DNA from: Bradyrhizobiaceae bacterium Ga0074131
Lineage (GTDB): Bacteria > Pseudomonadota > Alphaproteobacteria > Rhizobiales > Xanthobacteraceae
Assembly (NCBI GenBank): GCA_001464035.1
Contig: LNEC01000008.1
Coordinates: forward strand, 154,331 to 218,330
Direction: 5' to 3'
Length of the DNA stretch: 64,000 nt
Each line of letters starts with the position of its first letter. The first letter of the stretch is position 1. The notes below the pieces were generated by a model, which saw nothing but the letters and a program-made list of their open reading frames with translations, did not search any database and was not told where the DNA came from. Below are positions 36,070-44,411 of this stretch, one piece after another. A program made the translations under genes and the position numbers.

Positions 36070-36140
36070 GTCGCGACAGCCGCATCGCGCGCGGCGCGTC
36101 GTTCCGTATGCCCTGATTCTGGTCCCGAAAGAGGAAAGCC

Positions 36141-36686
36141 ATGAATCAGATGTTGCAAGAACCCGAAGTCAAATCCCCGGAAACCAACGATCGTCCACCT
36201 GCGTCAGCGCATCCGCGGTTCGCCAAGCCGCAGCGGGTCGCCTTCGTGCAATCGTCCTGGCACCGCGAGGTGGTGGAGGAATGCCGGATCGCCTTCCTTG
36301 GCGAGATCGCGGCGCGCCACATCACCAATGTCGATCTGTTCGAGGTGCCCGGTTCGTTCGAAATCCCGCTGCATGCGCAGATCCTGGCCAAGACGCGGCG
36401 CTATACCGCGATCGTTGCCGCGGGGCTGGTGGTCGATGGCGGCATCTACCGCCATGAGTTCGTCGCCGACACCGTGATCAAGGCGCTGATGGATGTGCAG
36501 CTGCGCACCGAGGTGCCAATCTTCTCGGCGGTGCTGACGCCGCAGCAGTTTCACGAGAGCGTCGCGCATTTCGAGTTCTTCCGCCGGCATTTCGCCACCA
36601 AGGGCGTCGAGGTCGCGGAAGCCTGCGCCAACACGCTGCTCAGCCTGGAACGGCTGCGCGGCCAGGTCGCGGCAGGAATTACGTAG
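36141..36686 (+). CDS. ribH2: 6,7-dimethyl-8-ribityllumazine synthase, RibH2 type
   Basis: Lumazine synthase condenses the ribityl-diaminouracil intermediate with dihydroxybutanone phosphate, the step before riboflavin. The protein is 181 residues. Signature parts are VAFVQSSWHREVVEECRIAF, VDLFEVPGSFEIPLHAQILA, YTAIVAAGLVVDGGIYRHEF and SAVLTPQQFHES. The VVDGGIYRHEFVA segment and the long C-terminus match the RibH2 (Brucella lumazine synthase-like, decameric) type rather than the RibH1/E. coli type. GAGGAAAGCC precedes the ATG. It stands as a single gene behind an FMN riboswitch, so it responds to flavin level independently of the main rib operon. Confidence 0.95.
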   Translation: MNQMLQEPEVKSPETNDRPPASAHPRFAKPQRVAFVQSSWHREVVEECRIAFLGEIAARHITNVDLFEVPGSFEIPLHAQILAKTRRYTAIVAAGLVVDGGIYRHEFVADTVIKALMDVQLRTEVPIFSAVLTPQQFHESVAHFEFFRRHFATKGVEVAEACANTLLSLERLRGQVAAGIT

Positions 36687-36698
36687 ATTTATCTCTGC

Positions 36699-36784
36699 CG
36701 TAGGGTAGGCAGAGTGCCGTGTGCCCACCGCCAAACGACGAAAAACGGTGGGCACGGCGCAAGCGCGCCTTTGCCCACCCCACG
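36699..36784. repeat. Palindromic intergenic repeat
   Basis: The inner stem GTGCCCACCG (36721-36730) pairs with CGGTGGGCAC (36746-36755). The outer arms GTAGGGTAGGCAGAG and TTTGCCCACCCCAC are imperfect inverse copies. It resembles a dispersed bradyrhizobial repeat and may also terminate ribH2 transcription. Confidence 0.6.
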
Positions 36785-36828
36785 GATTCCGGTCATGCTA
36801 TCGTGTCGCCCGCTCGGAGCCATCGACC

Positions 36829-37638
36829 ATGACCGAACCAACCCCCTCCGACTGGCTCGGCCTGGCCGGCCGCGTCTGCGTGGTGACGGGCGGCGGCGGC
36901 GGCATCGGCCGTGCGGTCGCGTTGAGCCTCGCCCGCGCAGGCGCCCGAGTCGCCGCGATCGATCTCGACGCGCGCGGCCTCGAGGCGACACGAACGGCGC
37001 TGCATGAAATGTCCAGCGATGCCCTCGTGGCCCGCTGCGACACCGCGAGCGTCGACAGCATTACCGCCGCATCCGAAACCATCGCGAAGGCGCTGGGACC
37101 CTGCGGCGTGCTGGTCAACACCGCCGCGGTGTTGCGACCGGGCGGGCTCGACAACCTGCCGCTGGCGGAATGGAATGCGGTGCTGTCGGTCAACCTGACC
37201 GGCTACTTCCTCTGCGCCCAGATTTTCGGTCGGCAGATGCACGCGCTCGGGCGCGGCAGCCTGGTTCATGTCTCCTCTATCGCCGGCAGCCACGCCCAGG
37301 GACAGAGCGGCGCCTACAGCGTCAGCAAGGCCGGGGTGATCATGCTGTCGCGCCAGCTCGCCGCCGAATGGGGACCTCAGGGCATCCGCAGCAACGTCGT
37401 CAGCCCCGGCATGGTGATCACGCCGATGAGCCAGTCGTTCTACGATACGCCGGGCGTCACCGAGCGCCGCACCGCGGTGGTGCCGTCGCGGCGGATCGGC
37501 ATGCCGCAGGACATCGCCGACGCCGTCCTGTATCTCGCCAGCGACCGTTCGTCCTATGTGAACGGCGACGAGATCACCGTAGATGGCGGATATGCCAACA
37601 TGCTGATGAATATGGTGCCGCGTCCCGGCTTTGACTGA
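36829..37638 (+). CDS. Short-chain dehydrogenase/reductase (classical SDR)
   Basis: A 269-residue NAD(P)-dependent oxidoreductase. The start is the ATG at 36829 (MTEPTPSDWLGL); an earlier ATG reads through a repeat. The cofactor motif is VVTGGGGGIGRAVAL near residue 19, followed by an IDLDARGL stretch where an Asp after beta-2 suggests NAD preference. LVNTAAVLRPGG replaces the usual NNAG. The catalytic tetrad is in HVSSIAGSHAQGQ (Ser) and YSVSKAG (Tyr, Lys), and SPGMVITPM follows. The substrate is unknown. No partner genes in the same transcript are evident. Confidence 0.9.
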   Translation: MTEPTPSDWLGLAGRVCVVTGGGGGIGRAVALSLARAGARVAAIDLDARGLEATRTALHEMSSDALVARCDTASVDSITAASETIAKALGPCGVLVNTAAVLRPGGLDNLPLAEWNAVLSVNLTGYFLCAQIFGRQMHALGRGSLVHVSSIAGSHAQGQSGAYSVSKAGVIMLSRQLAAEWGPQGIRSNVVSPGMVITPMSQSFYDTPGVTERRTAVVPSRRIGMPQDIADAVLYLASDRSSYVNGDEITVDGGYANMLMNMVPRPGFD

Positions 37639-37866
37639 AGCGCGGCTAAACGCGGCAGCGCGCCTGCGGCATGATGGCCGCGTGATATCGAACGGCACGG
37701 CGTGGGATGGCGTCAGCCCCGGGCGCGCGGCCCTCAGGTTGACGTCGTTTCGCAGAGACGGAACCGCCTGGCCAGCTGGGATGTTGTTGTCGGTCGACGC
37801 TCGGGCGGAATTCAGGCGTAATGGCAGGCCCCAAAGCCTATATTCCACGCCCATATTCACCGACAA

Positions 37867-38901
37867 GTGCGAGGTCCCTTGGACGCCAGGATCAATCCGC
37901 CTCAGCTGCAGCCCGCCCGCCATGGCAGCGAGCCCGGTCTCGTCGCCGCGAGCGTGTATGCCGGTGGGCGTCGCGTCAAAGAGATTGCAGTGGAGGAAGC
38001 CGGCGAGTGGGCCAGGCGGCCCGGTCATGTCGTCTGGATCGGCCTGTTCGAGCCAAGCCCCGACCTGTTGGCGCGCGTGCAGTCGCAACTCGGCCTGCAC
38101 GATCTCGCCATCGAGGACGCCGGCAAGGCGCACCAGCACCCGAAAATCGAGCAATATGGCGACGCGCTGTTCATTGTTGCCCGAACCGCGCAGCGGATCG
38201 ATGGCCGCATCGCGTTCGGCGAAACCCATCTGTTCGTCGGCACCGGGTATGTTGTCTCGGTGCGGCACGGCGCTTCGATATCCTACGCAACCGTACGACA
38301 GCACTGCGAGTCCTGTCCTATCCCGCTTGCGAACGGCGCCGACTACATCCTCTATGCGATCCTCGACTTCATCGTCGACAATTACCTGCCGGTACTGGAA
38401 GCGCTCAACGCCGAAGTCGAAGAGATCGAGGACGGTGTCTTTGCCCAGCCCGCCGGACAGCTCGACGTCCATCGGCTTCATTTGCTGCGCCGCGAACTGC
38501 TGCGGCTGCGCAACGCCGTGGTGCCGCTGATCGAAGTCTGCCGGCGGCTGGAGCATGCCGAGGTCATGCCGATTGACCCCGCCATGCAGCCGCTGTTCCG
38601 CGACGTCACCGATCACGTGCTGCGTCTGCGGGAAGGCATCGACGGGTTGCGCGAAGTGCTGGCCTTCGCGTTCGAGGCCAGGCTGATGACGGGTCAGGCG
38701 GAGCAGACGGAAATTACCCGCAGGCTTGCCGCCTGGGCGGCCATCCTGGCGGTGCCGACCGCGATCGCGGGCATCTACGGCATGAATTTCGAGCACATGC
38801 CGGAGCTGAAATGGCAATACGGATATTTCCTGATCCTGGGCGTCGTCGCGTTGACCTGCGGCTGGCTCTATTGGCGGTTCCGGACAAACGGCTGGATTTA
38901 G
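37867..38901 (+). CDS. corA: CorA-family magnesium/divalent-metal transporter
   Basis: A 344-residue protein of the CorA/ZntB pentameric channel family. The long cytoplasmic N-terminal domain (about 280 residues) contains LHDLAIEDAGKAHQHPKIEQ, typical of CorA. Two C-terminal membrane helices follow, the first ending in the selectivity signature YGMNFEHMPE (GMN loop) and the second near GYFLILGVVALTCGWLYW. The GTG at 37867 is used because no ATG is available in frame; a TTG at 37879 is possible. The 228 bp upstream show no gene. Confidence 0.92.
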   Translation: MRGPLDARINPPQLQPARHGSEPGLVAASVYAGGRRVKEIAVEEAGEWARRPGHVVWIGLFEPSPDLLARVQSQLGLHDLAIEDAGKAHQHPKIEQYGDALFIVARTAQRIDGRIAFGETHLFVGTGYVVSVRHGASISYATVRQHCESCPIPLANGADYILYAILDFIVDNYLPVLEALNAEVEEIEDGVFAQPAGQLDVHRLHLLRRELLRLRNAVVPLIEVCRRLEHAEVMPIDPAMQPLFRDVTDHVLRLREGIDGLREVLAFAFEARLMTGQAEQTEITRRLAAWAAILAVPTAIAGIYGMNFEHMPELKWQYGYFLILGVVALTCGWLYWRFRTNGWI

Positions 38902-39015
38902 TTGGCTCGCACCCGGAACCTCAGGCGATCCGGTCGACTGCCTCGAGTCGGCCGGACGCTGTTGAGCCATGATCGCATCAGTATGATGAGCGGCGTCTTC
39001 AAGACAAGTCGCGGC

Positions 39016-40305
39016 TCAGGCCTTGCGCGGCTTCAGCCGCGCGCGCATCTCGTCGCTGGGCCTGACGTCCTGCGAGCGGCTGTAGATGGCCACCGCGACG
39101 ATCAGCACCGCGGTGAGCACGCCGAACAGCGCGCGGTAGGCGGTTTCGGAACGGGCCCCGTCGGCCAGCGGCTCGAACGCGCCGAGGATGATGCCGGACA
39201 GGCTTTGCATGCAGGCGACGCCGAGCATCACGGCGGTGTTGAGGGTGGTCATGCCGCGCCCGATCAGCCGGTCCGGGATGATGCCGCGGCCATGCGTCAG
39301 CACCATGGTGCTGGCGGCCGAAAAGAAGCCCATGACGAGGATAGCGGCGACCGGCACCCAGACCGGCGGCTGCGACGCCAACGCCAGGGTGGCGAGCAGC
39401 GAGATGGTCACCAGATTGCCGCCGACTGCGATCCATTTGCGGGTGTCGAGCAGCCGGTCCAGCGGACCGAAGGCGAGCATGCCAAACTGGTAGGCGATCA
39501 CGGCGCCGAGCAGCACGTTGCCGGCGGCGATCGCGCTCATGCCGTACACCTCGCGCAGGAACGGACCGCCCCACAGGCCCTGCACGGTGAAGGTGCAGGC
39601 ATAGCTGCAGAAATTCAGCGCCAGGATCGGCCGCAGCCGCGGGTTGCGCAGCACCTCCATCAGGCCCTGCAGCATCTGGCGCGGCAGCTCCGGCGTGCGG
39701 TCGAGGAACGGATGGCCCGATGGCGCGTCGCGCACCACCAGCCAGACCGCGATGGCGGCGAGCCCGGTGAACGCCACCGCGATGCCGAACACCGCGCGCC
39801 AGCCGATCGCCTCCGAGGCCCAGGCCAGCGGCGTGGTGGCGACCAGGTTGCCGAGCAGGCCGATCGACAGCACCATGGCGGTGAGGGTGGAGAAGCGGTC
39901 CGGCGGGAACCAGCGCGAAATCACCACCATGCTGCCGATCAGCATGGCGCCGAAGCCGGCCCCCATCAGCGCGCGGCCGGCGAGCAGCATTGGCCAGTTC
40001 GGCGCCAGCGTGAAGACGACGCCGCCGATGGTGGCGAGGATCAGCATGCCGAACACGGTGCGGCGTGGGCCGTAATGGTCGAGCAGGAAGCCGCAGGGGA
40101 TCTGCATCGCGGCAAAGCCGAAGAAGAACGCCCCGGTCAGCGCGCCCAGCGCTTCCGGACCGATCGCGAGGTCGCGCATCAGGTCAAGGCCGATGGTGAC
40201 GTTGGAGGCGCGGAAGAAATGGCTGGCGACATAGGCGGTGGCCAGTGTCGTGACGATGACCAGGCCCCGGCGGTGGGGGAAGGGGCGCCGCTGGGCAGAC
40301 CGCAT
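39016..40305 (-). CDS. Major facilitator superfamily transporter
   Basis: A 429-residue transporter with about 12 hydrophobic segments. The loop 2-3 signature is seen as GFLLDHYGPRRTVFG (variant of GxLaDrxGrr), with GRALMGAGFGAML in helix 4 and NPRLRPILALNFCSYACTF opening the second half. The subgroup resembles the alphaproteobacterial nitrate/oxalate-formate type or sugar-phosphate MFS proteins, but substrate cannot be deduced. Monocistronic by position; a 113-bp gap separates it from the convergent corA. Confidence 0.88.
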   Translation of the reverse strand: MRSAQRRPFPHRRGLVIVTTLATAYVASHFFRASNVTIGLDLMRDLAIGPEALGALTGAFFFGFAAMQIPCGFLLDHYGPRRTVFGMLILATIGGVVFTLAPNWPMLLAGRALMGAGFGAMLIGSMVVISRWFPPDRFSTLTAMVLSIGLLGNLVATTPLAWASEAIGWRAVFGIAVAFTGLAAIAVWLVVRDAPSGHPFLDRTPELPRQMLQGLMEVLRNPRLRPILALNFCSYACTFTVQGLWGGPFLREVYGMSAIAAGNVLLGAVIAYQFGMLAFGPLDRLLDTRKWIAVGGNLVTISLLATLALASQPPVWVPVAAILVMGFFSAASTMVLTHGRGIIPDRLIGRGMTTLNTAVMLGVACMQSLSGIILGAFEPLADGARSETAYRALFGVLTAVLIVAVAIYSRSQDVRPSDEMRARLKPRKA

Positions 40306-40517
40306 CGATGGTTTGTTCCCGCTTCTTGTTGCAGTGCTTGGCAGGGGTTCTCGGAGCGAAGCCTATGCGCCCCGGGTGAACGGTTCAATGGGCTGCCGGC
40401 CGATGGGGTGCCGGTGCGTTTAACCGATCCAATCAACGGGATCGGGTCACGGCGGCAGGGCTGAGCGCCACGACGTCGGTGGCCATGAACCCGCGAGCCA
40501 GCGGCAAGACTGGCAAG

Positions 40518-40544
40518 AAAAAGGGCCCCACCGGGGTGGGGCCC
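40518..40544 (-). terminator. Intrinsic terminator of the PRC-barrel gene
   Basis: On the minus strand GGGCCCCAC-CCCG-GTGGGGCCC is followed by TTTTTC, a perfect 9-bp stem with a T run. It begins 29 bp after the PRC-barrel stop codon. Confidence 0.9.
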
Positions 40545-40572
40545 AAATTCAGATTCTCAAAGCTCGGACGGC

Positions 40573-41142
40573 TTAGTTGTAGTCCGAATATTTGAACTGC
40601 GGCATCGCCTTCAGCTGCTCCTTGGTGCCGCTCATCACGGCATGATCAGGCGTCCAGTCGTTCGCATCCGCGGTGCGCGCGGTGGTCGTGGTGGTGGTCG
40701 TCGTGGTCGCAGTGTTGGCCGGCGCCGTGGTGGTCGGCGTCGTGGTCGTGCCGGTGCCGGTCGTGGTCGTGCGTGCCGTACCGGCGGGCGCGGTCGAGCT
40801 GGTGCGGACTGCCTCTTCCACGAATTTCAGCTTGTCCATCGTTACGGCGATGTCATGCTCGCCCATGCCCAGGAAACCGCCGACGCCGATCACCACGGCA
40901 GACACCTTGCCATCCTTGCCCAGGATCAACTCATTGATGTCGCCGAGTTTTTCATTGGCCTCATTGTAGACGTCGAGGCCCATGAGCTTGGATGCGCGCC
41001 AGTTGCCCTTGAGCATCATGTTGGAACCGGCATTGGTGGTCGCGGCCGGAGCGGCACGGTCAGCGGGCTGGGCGGTCTGCGCATAAGCGGGGCCACCGAA
41101 GACGGCAACGCTGAGCAGAGCGGTGGCAACGAAATTCCTCAT
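40573..41142 (-). CDS. Exported PRC-barrel domain protein with Thr-rich tail
   Basis: A 189-residue periplasmic protein. The start is the ATG at 41142 (MRNFVATALL) with AGGAGG ahead; the signal peptide ends at GPAYAQ. The PRC-barrel fold covers about residues 50-110: GNWRASKLMGLDVYNEANEK, LGDINELILGKDGKVSAVVI and GVGGFLGMGEHDIAV. It is followed by a low-complexity Thr block (residues about 122-157, runs of up to nine Thr) and a conserved end DHAVMSGTKEQLKAMPQFKY. PRC-barrel proteins of this style are frequent in rhizobial stress regulons. An EcfG-type promoter lies 36 bp upstream and a strong terminator downstream, so it is a single-gene unit. Confidence 0.9.
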   Translation of the reverse strand: MRNFVATALLSVAVFGGPAYAQTAQPADRAAPAATTNAGSNMMLKGNWRASKLMGLDVYNEANEKLGDINELILGKDGKVSAVVIGVGGFLGMGEHDIAVTMDKLKFVEEAVRTSSTAPAGTARTTTTGTGTTTTPTTTAPANTATTTTTTTTTARTADANDWTPDHAVMSGTKEQLKAMPQFKYSDYN

Positions 41143-41177
41143 TGTATCCTCCAGAAATAAGTGATCGATTTCTCTAG

Positions 41178-41202
41178 AACGGAACATGCAGGCGATTGTT
41201 CC
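41178..41202 (-). promoter_or_regulatory. EcfG-type promoter of the PRC-barrel gene
   Basis: On the minus strand GGAAC, 16 bases, then CGTT (41202 to 41178), an exact match to the general-stress-response sigma EcfG consensus. The -10 element is 36 bp from the ATG. Confidence 0.75.
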
Positions 41203-41293
41203 ACTGTCTGATGGACTTTCACAGCACAGCTCGGTCATCTGGATTGCGCGACATCGGGGCAGCTTCGGGCGCAACATGCGCACGCCCGGGATT

Positions 41294-41452
41294 TCATTCG
41301 ATTCGAGGTTCCTCAGCGCCTTTTTCCGCTTTATCCATCAGTTCTCGTTCTGCCTGGTGATAGAATTCCTGGTCCTTGCCCTCTGGTTTCCCTGCAAGTT
41401 CCCACAGCTCGTAGGCACGTCGTACAATGTCCATTGAGGTCGGTTTTCCCAT
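41294..41452 (-). CDS. DUF2934 small protein
   Basis: A 52-residue protein: MGKPTSMDIVRRAYELWELA begins it and KDQEFYHQAERELMDKAEKG follows, matching the DUF2934 pattern (RAyeLWe-aGrPeG-d-e-hW-A-relm). The start is the ATG at 41452; an ATG six codons in is possible. Stop is TGA at 41294-41296. DUF2934 proteins are small, charged, and frequent in rhizobia, without known function. It has its own EcfG-type promoter 36 bp upstream and lies just upstream of the PRC-barrel unit on the same strand. Confidence 0.85.
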   Translation of the reverse strand: MGKPTSMDIVRRAYELWELAGKPEGKDQEFYHQAERELMDKAEKGAEEPRIE

Positions 41453-41487
41453 AGCATGCCCGTTTTTCGTTATGTGATGACGGGGTG

Positions 41488-41513
41488 AACGAAGTCAGCC
41501 GAACAAATGTTCC
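41488..41513 (-). promoter_or_regulatory. EcfG-type promoter of the DUF2934 gene
   Basis: On the minus strand GGAAC, 17 bases, then CGTT (41513 to 41488), an exact consensus match 36 bp upstream of the ATG. Confidence 0.75.
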
Positions 41514-41723
41514 TCGCTCAGACCCGGACGGTCGGTCCGGTAGTGCCCCCTCGGAAAACCGACGACGTCTTTGCTTTTCCTGAAGCCGCTGAACGCGGCT
41601 CGAGTCTGCCGTGTGGCGAGACGTTGAGGTCGCGCGAGTTCGACGCCTGATGCAAATGCTCCGATCTTTTCTGATTCTTTAAGGGGTTGGGCTGCAGAAT
41701 CGTCGCGGAGGCGGGAACCGACT

Positions 41724-42278
41724 TTGAAGTTTGAGAACGGGACAATTGGCAGCATTCGGTCGATCAGCCAGCGCGGCCTGGCGTCCTGCTGGGCTCGACT
41801 GGCCCAACGACGTTTGCCCTCCTTCGATGAGTTTGATCCCGGCTCCCGCGTTCACGATCCGAAACAGCTCGCCGCATGGAAGGTCGAAGCTACCAGTGCT
41901 GGTCTGGAGTTTCGGGCGTTGTATCGGGGAAAGCTACTCGATGAAGCATTCAATGAAGGCTGGGCCGGAAAGACCCTCACCGAAATAACGCCGCCGTCGT
42001 TGCAGTCCGTCATCATCGGCGCGTCCTCTCACTGCGCCAGTTCGGGGTGCGCCGTCTACACGGTTCTCAGGACAAGTGATGGGGCAGGACACGCCCTCGA
42101 CCTCGAGCGCCTTCTGCTGCCCTTCGGCGATAATGGTCGGGTCCAGGTCATCCTAGCATCGCTGCAACTGGTCAGCCTCGAGGGGATGGTCGAACGCCGC
42201 AGCGCCGCCCGCAAGTTCGAGGCGCAATCGCAAGCCGTGCTTGCCGTGCGAATATCGGCAGCAAACGCCGGTAAATAG
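41724..42278 (+). CDS. PAS-domain protein
   Basis: A 184-residue protein built mainly of one PAS-type sensor domain. The opening SISQRGLASCWARLAQRRLP followed by SFDEFDP is characteristic of the rhizobial single-PAS (PAS_5-like) group. Core features include EFRALYRGKLLDEAFNEGWAGKTLTEITP and a later LLPFGDNGRVQVILASLQLV, the final beta strand. No output domain is present. The start is a TTG at 41724 preceded by GGAGGCGGG; no better in-frame start is seen. Ligand and partner are unknown. It lies upstream of the PilZ gene on the same strand with a 317-bp gap. Confidence 0.8.
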   Translation: MKFENGTIGSIRSISQRGLASCWARLAQRRLPSFDEFDPGSRVHDPKQLAAWKVEATSAGLEFRALYRGKLLDEAFNEGWAGKTLTEITPPSLQSVIIGASSHCASSGCAVYTVLRTSDGAGHALDLERLLLPFGDNGRVQVILASLQLVSLEGMVERRSAARKFEAQSQAVLAVRISAANAGK

Positions 42279-42595
42279 CCTTGTCCGGCGCTCGGTGGAC
42301 CCGACCTCTACCGGTTCCTTTTCTGGTTCCAGGTGAGAGTCTATTAGCTAAAAGGACCATTGGTCCAAGGTTGGAGGGTCGATTTACGAGCGCTTAAGAA
42401 CAATCGCGCACCGTCGATCCATGATCACAAGCGAAGGCAATGGGTTGCCGAGGCATGCGCGACAGCGATTCGCGCGTCGGTCCACTGCGGCACCAGATTG
42501 TCCCGGCCAACAGTGCCTGCGTGAACCGTCTCGTACCGAGACTCAATACCGAGCTACCTCTGTCCGTTATTCGTTGAAGTAGTCGTTGGCGTACC
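42279..42595. other. Intergenic region between PAS and PilZ genes
   Basis: 317 bp without a supported gene. A short inverted repeat GGACCA-T-TGGTCC occurs at 42353-42365. Two GTTCC strings at about 42315-42330 do not form a complete EcfG promoter. Confidence 0.5.
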
Positions 42596-43243
42596 ATGGG
42601 CGGCGAAACACTTACTGCGGCCGTATCGGTCGACAAGTTTCTCAAGCAGCGTGCCGTCAGCATCATCGTACGCGGAAACTATGTGTTTCCGAACTGGTAT
42701 GACCATCGGGGAAAGCTTCGCACATTTGCCTGCCGAACCACCCGGGTCTCTCCCTTTCGAATGATGGTCGAAGTGCCGGTGGTCGGCAAGAAAGGCGACC
42801 GCCTGACCTCCTATTTCCCCGACTTCGGCAAGTTTGAGGGCCATATTTCAGATATCAGGACTGGTGAATTCCTGCTCGAGCTCGAGATGACCCGATCCAT
42901 GCGCGAGCGGTTTGCCAGCAAGCTCACCTGGCTCGAGCAGCGACAGAAAAACCCTGCCATTCGCGACGGCAGGAAGGATGCCCGCATCATTCCTGTCAGT
43001 CCCCATTCGACGCTGACATTGGCAGACGGCTCCGTGCATCCGTGCTTCCTGATCGATATGTCGGCCTCCGGGGCCGCCATCTCCGCCGAACTCCAGCCGC
43101 CGGTGGGCACCCCGTTGGCCGTCGGGGCGTGCATCGGCCGCGTGGTCCGGCTGTTGCCCGAAGGGTTCGCCGTCCGGTTTGTCTCGATGCAGAACCGTCA
43201 GGAACTCGATCGGCTGCTTTGCCGATCCCGGCCAAAAAGCTGA
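42596..43243 (+). CDS. PilZ-domain protein (probable c-di-GMP receptor)
   Basis: A 215-residue cytoplasmic protein. A C-terminal PilZ domain (about residues 120-205) carries both c-di-GMP-binding elements: RKDARI (RxxxR-type) and DMSASGAAI ((D/N)xSxxG). The N-terminal half (AVSIIVRGNYVFPNWYDHRG to FPDFGKFEGHISDI) may be a second, degenerate PilZ or YcgR-like domain: it has TTRVSPFRMMVEVP in the place of the second motif. The start is the ATG at 42596. It is convergent with the broken SDR gene, whose stop lies 45 bp away. It links the region to c-di-GMP signalling together with the EAL protein at 11191-12669. Confidence 0.9.
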   Translation: MGGETLTAAVSVDKFLKQRAVSIIVRGNYVFPNWYDHRGKLRTFACRTTRVSPFRMMVEVPVVGKKGDRLTSYFPDFGKFEGHISDIRTGEFLLELEMTRSMRERFASKLTWLEQRQKNPAIRDGRKDARIIPVSPHSTLTLADGSVHPCFLIDMSASGAAISAELQPPVGTPLAVGACIGRVVRLLPEGFAVRFVSMQNRQELDRLLCRSRPKS

Positions 43244-43287
43244 AGCTGACGCCCAGTTCTCGAGCGATGGCGATACGCCTGTCCCGC

Positions 43288-44029
43288 CTACAGGAACGGC
43301 TTGCCCCCGGTGACCGCGATCGTCGCGCCCGATACGTAACTCGAGAGCGGGTCGGCCAGCATCACGTAAGCGGTTGCAAGTTCGACCGGCTGACCCGGCC
43401 GCTTCCAGCATTTGAGCCAGCCCCGCGGTGAAGTTATGGACGGCACCTTTGGTTGTCGCGTAGGCGAGCAGGGTCGGATTGGGAGCATCGGAGTTGATCG
43501 ATGCGGTATTGATGATGCAGCCGCCGGCCTTCATGTGAGGAACGGCGGCCTTGGTGAGATAGAACATCGCATGAATGTTGACCTTGAAGGTCAATTCCCA
43601 TTCCTCGTCCGAAATATCCTCGATCGATTTGAAGCTGGCTTGGTGCGCGGCGTTGTTGACGAGGATGTCGATGCCGTCGAATTCGGACACCGCCTTTGCG
43701 ATCACCGCGCGGCAGTGATCGGGGGCCTGCAAATCGCCAGCAACAAGGACGGCCTTCCTTCCGGCTTGCTCGACGTGACGCGCGGTGTCGCGGGCGTCGC
43801 CATCTTCGTTGAGATATGAGATCAGGACGTCGGCGCCTTCCCTGGCATAGGCAATCGCCACGGCGCGGCCAATGCCGCTGTCGCCGCCCGTGATGACGGC
43901 CTTCTTGCCCGCCAGACGGCCACTGCCCTTGTAAGAGGTCTCGCCGTGATCGGGCACCGGCGTCATGGCGTCGGTCATGCCCGGCATCGGTAGTTGCTGA
44001 TCCGGGAAGGGCGGCTTGGGATAATTCAT
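43288..44029 (-). pseudogene. SDR oxidoreductase (YhxC/YdaD-like) with internal deletion and frameshift
   Basis: The 5' part (start ATG 44029, MNYPKPPFPDQQLPMPGMTD) is a normal stress-type SDR: KKAVITGGDSGIGRAVAIAY, DILVNNAAHQ, IINTASINSD and catalytic YATTKGAVHNF. After GLAQMLE the frame is lost. The expected family ending KRPGQPVELATAYVMLADPL, then SSYVSGATIAVTGGKPFL, follows directly but in another frame (stop at 43288). Relatives have about 33 extra residues here (RVNAVAPGPVWTPLIPS region), so roughly 100 bp are missing. The joint is near 43405-43412. An EcfG-like promoter is still present upstream. As it stands the product would lack the PG loop and the proper C-terminus. Confidence 0.82.
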
Positions 44030-44076
44030 CACTCGCTCCACTTTGGATTTGCAAATCCGGTCGTGCTGAACTCAAA

Positions 44077-44101
44077 AACCCGATCGTGGAGTGATCGTTC
44101 C
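44077..44101 (-). promoter_or_regulatory. EcfG-like promoter of the broken SDR gene
   Basis: On the minus strand GGAAC, 16 bases, then GGTT (44101 to 44077). One base off the CGTT consensus, 48 bp upstream of the ATG. Confidence 0.5.
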
Positions 44102-44149
44102 ACAGCTGGTCCGGCCGGGGAAAAGGGCAGATGCGGAGCATCCTGCGCT

Positions 44150-44175
44150 GGAACAGTTCCGCCGTCGCGCGCGTT
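44150..44175 (+). promoter_or_regulatory. EcfG-type promoter of the DUF2188-like gene
   Basis: GGAAC, 17 bases, then CGTT, an exact match, with the -10 element 20 bp before the ATG at 44196. It is divergent from, and about 50 bp away from, the SDR promoter. Confidence 0.72.
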
Positions 44176-44195
44176 TCTGTGCAAAGGAGGATTGC

Positions 44196-44411
44196 ATGGG
44201 TGTCGCTGACTACAAGATCATTTCGAAGGGAAACGGGTGGAGCGTGCTTCACGACGGAGTTGCCGCAAACGATTATGCGAGCAAGGAGGCCGCATTCGAA
44301 TCCGCCGTGGCTGCTGCCTCGCTGGCGATGCGTGAGGGTCACGAGGTGCGGGTCAGCGTGCCCGGGAGTGAGGCAGGACATGGCACCGCACCTGGCATCG
44401 AAGACCAATGA
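44196..44411 (+). CDS. DUF2188-like small protein
   Basis: A 71-residue protein, start ATG 44196 with a strong AAAGGAGG 6 bases ahead. The sequence MGVADYKIISKGNGWSVLHD then YASKEAAFESAVAAASLAM and GHEVRVSVPG matches the DUF2188 pattern (beta hairpin with GW, then a helix and a strand). Function unknown. Its promoter fits EcfG. The isochorismatase-like gene follows on the same strand after 165 bp. Confidence 0.8.
   Translation: MGVADYKIISKGNGWSVLHDGVAANDYASKEAAFESAVAAASLAMREGHEVRVSVPGSEAGHGTAPGIEDQ

Noticed and set aside
37631..38530. A plus-strand open frame of about 300 codons through the corA gene
   Set aside because: It is the wrong frame of corA joined to intergenic DNA.
41495..41755. 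An 86-codon minus-strand frame upstream of the DUF2934 gene
   Set aside because: Overlapping alternative frames exist, there is no ribosome-binding site or family, and it overlaps the start of the PAS gene.
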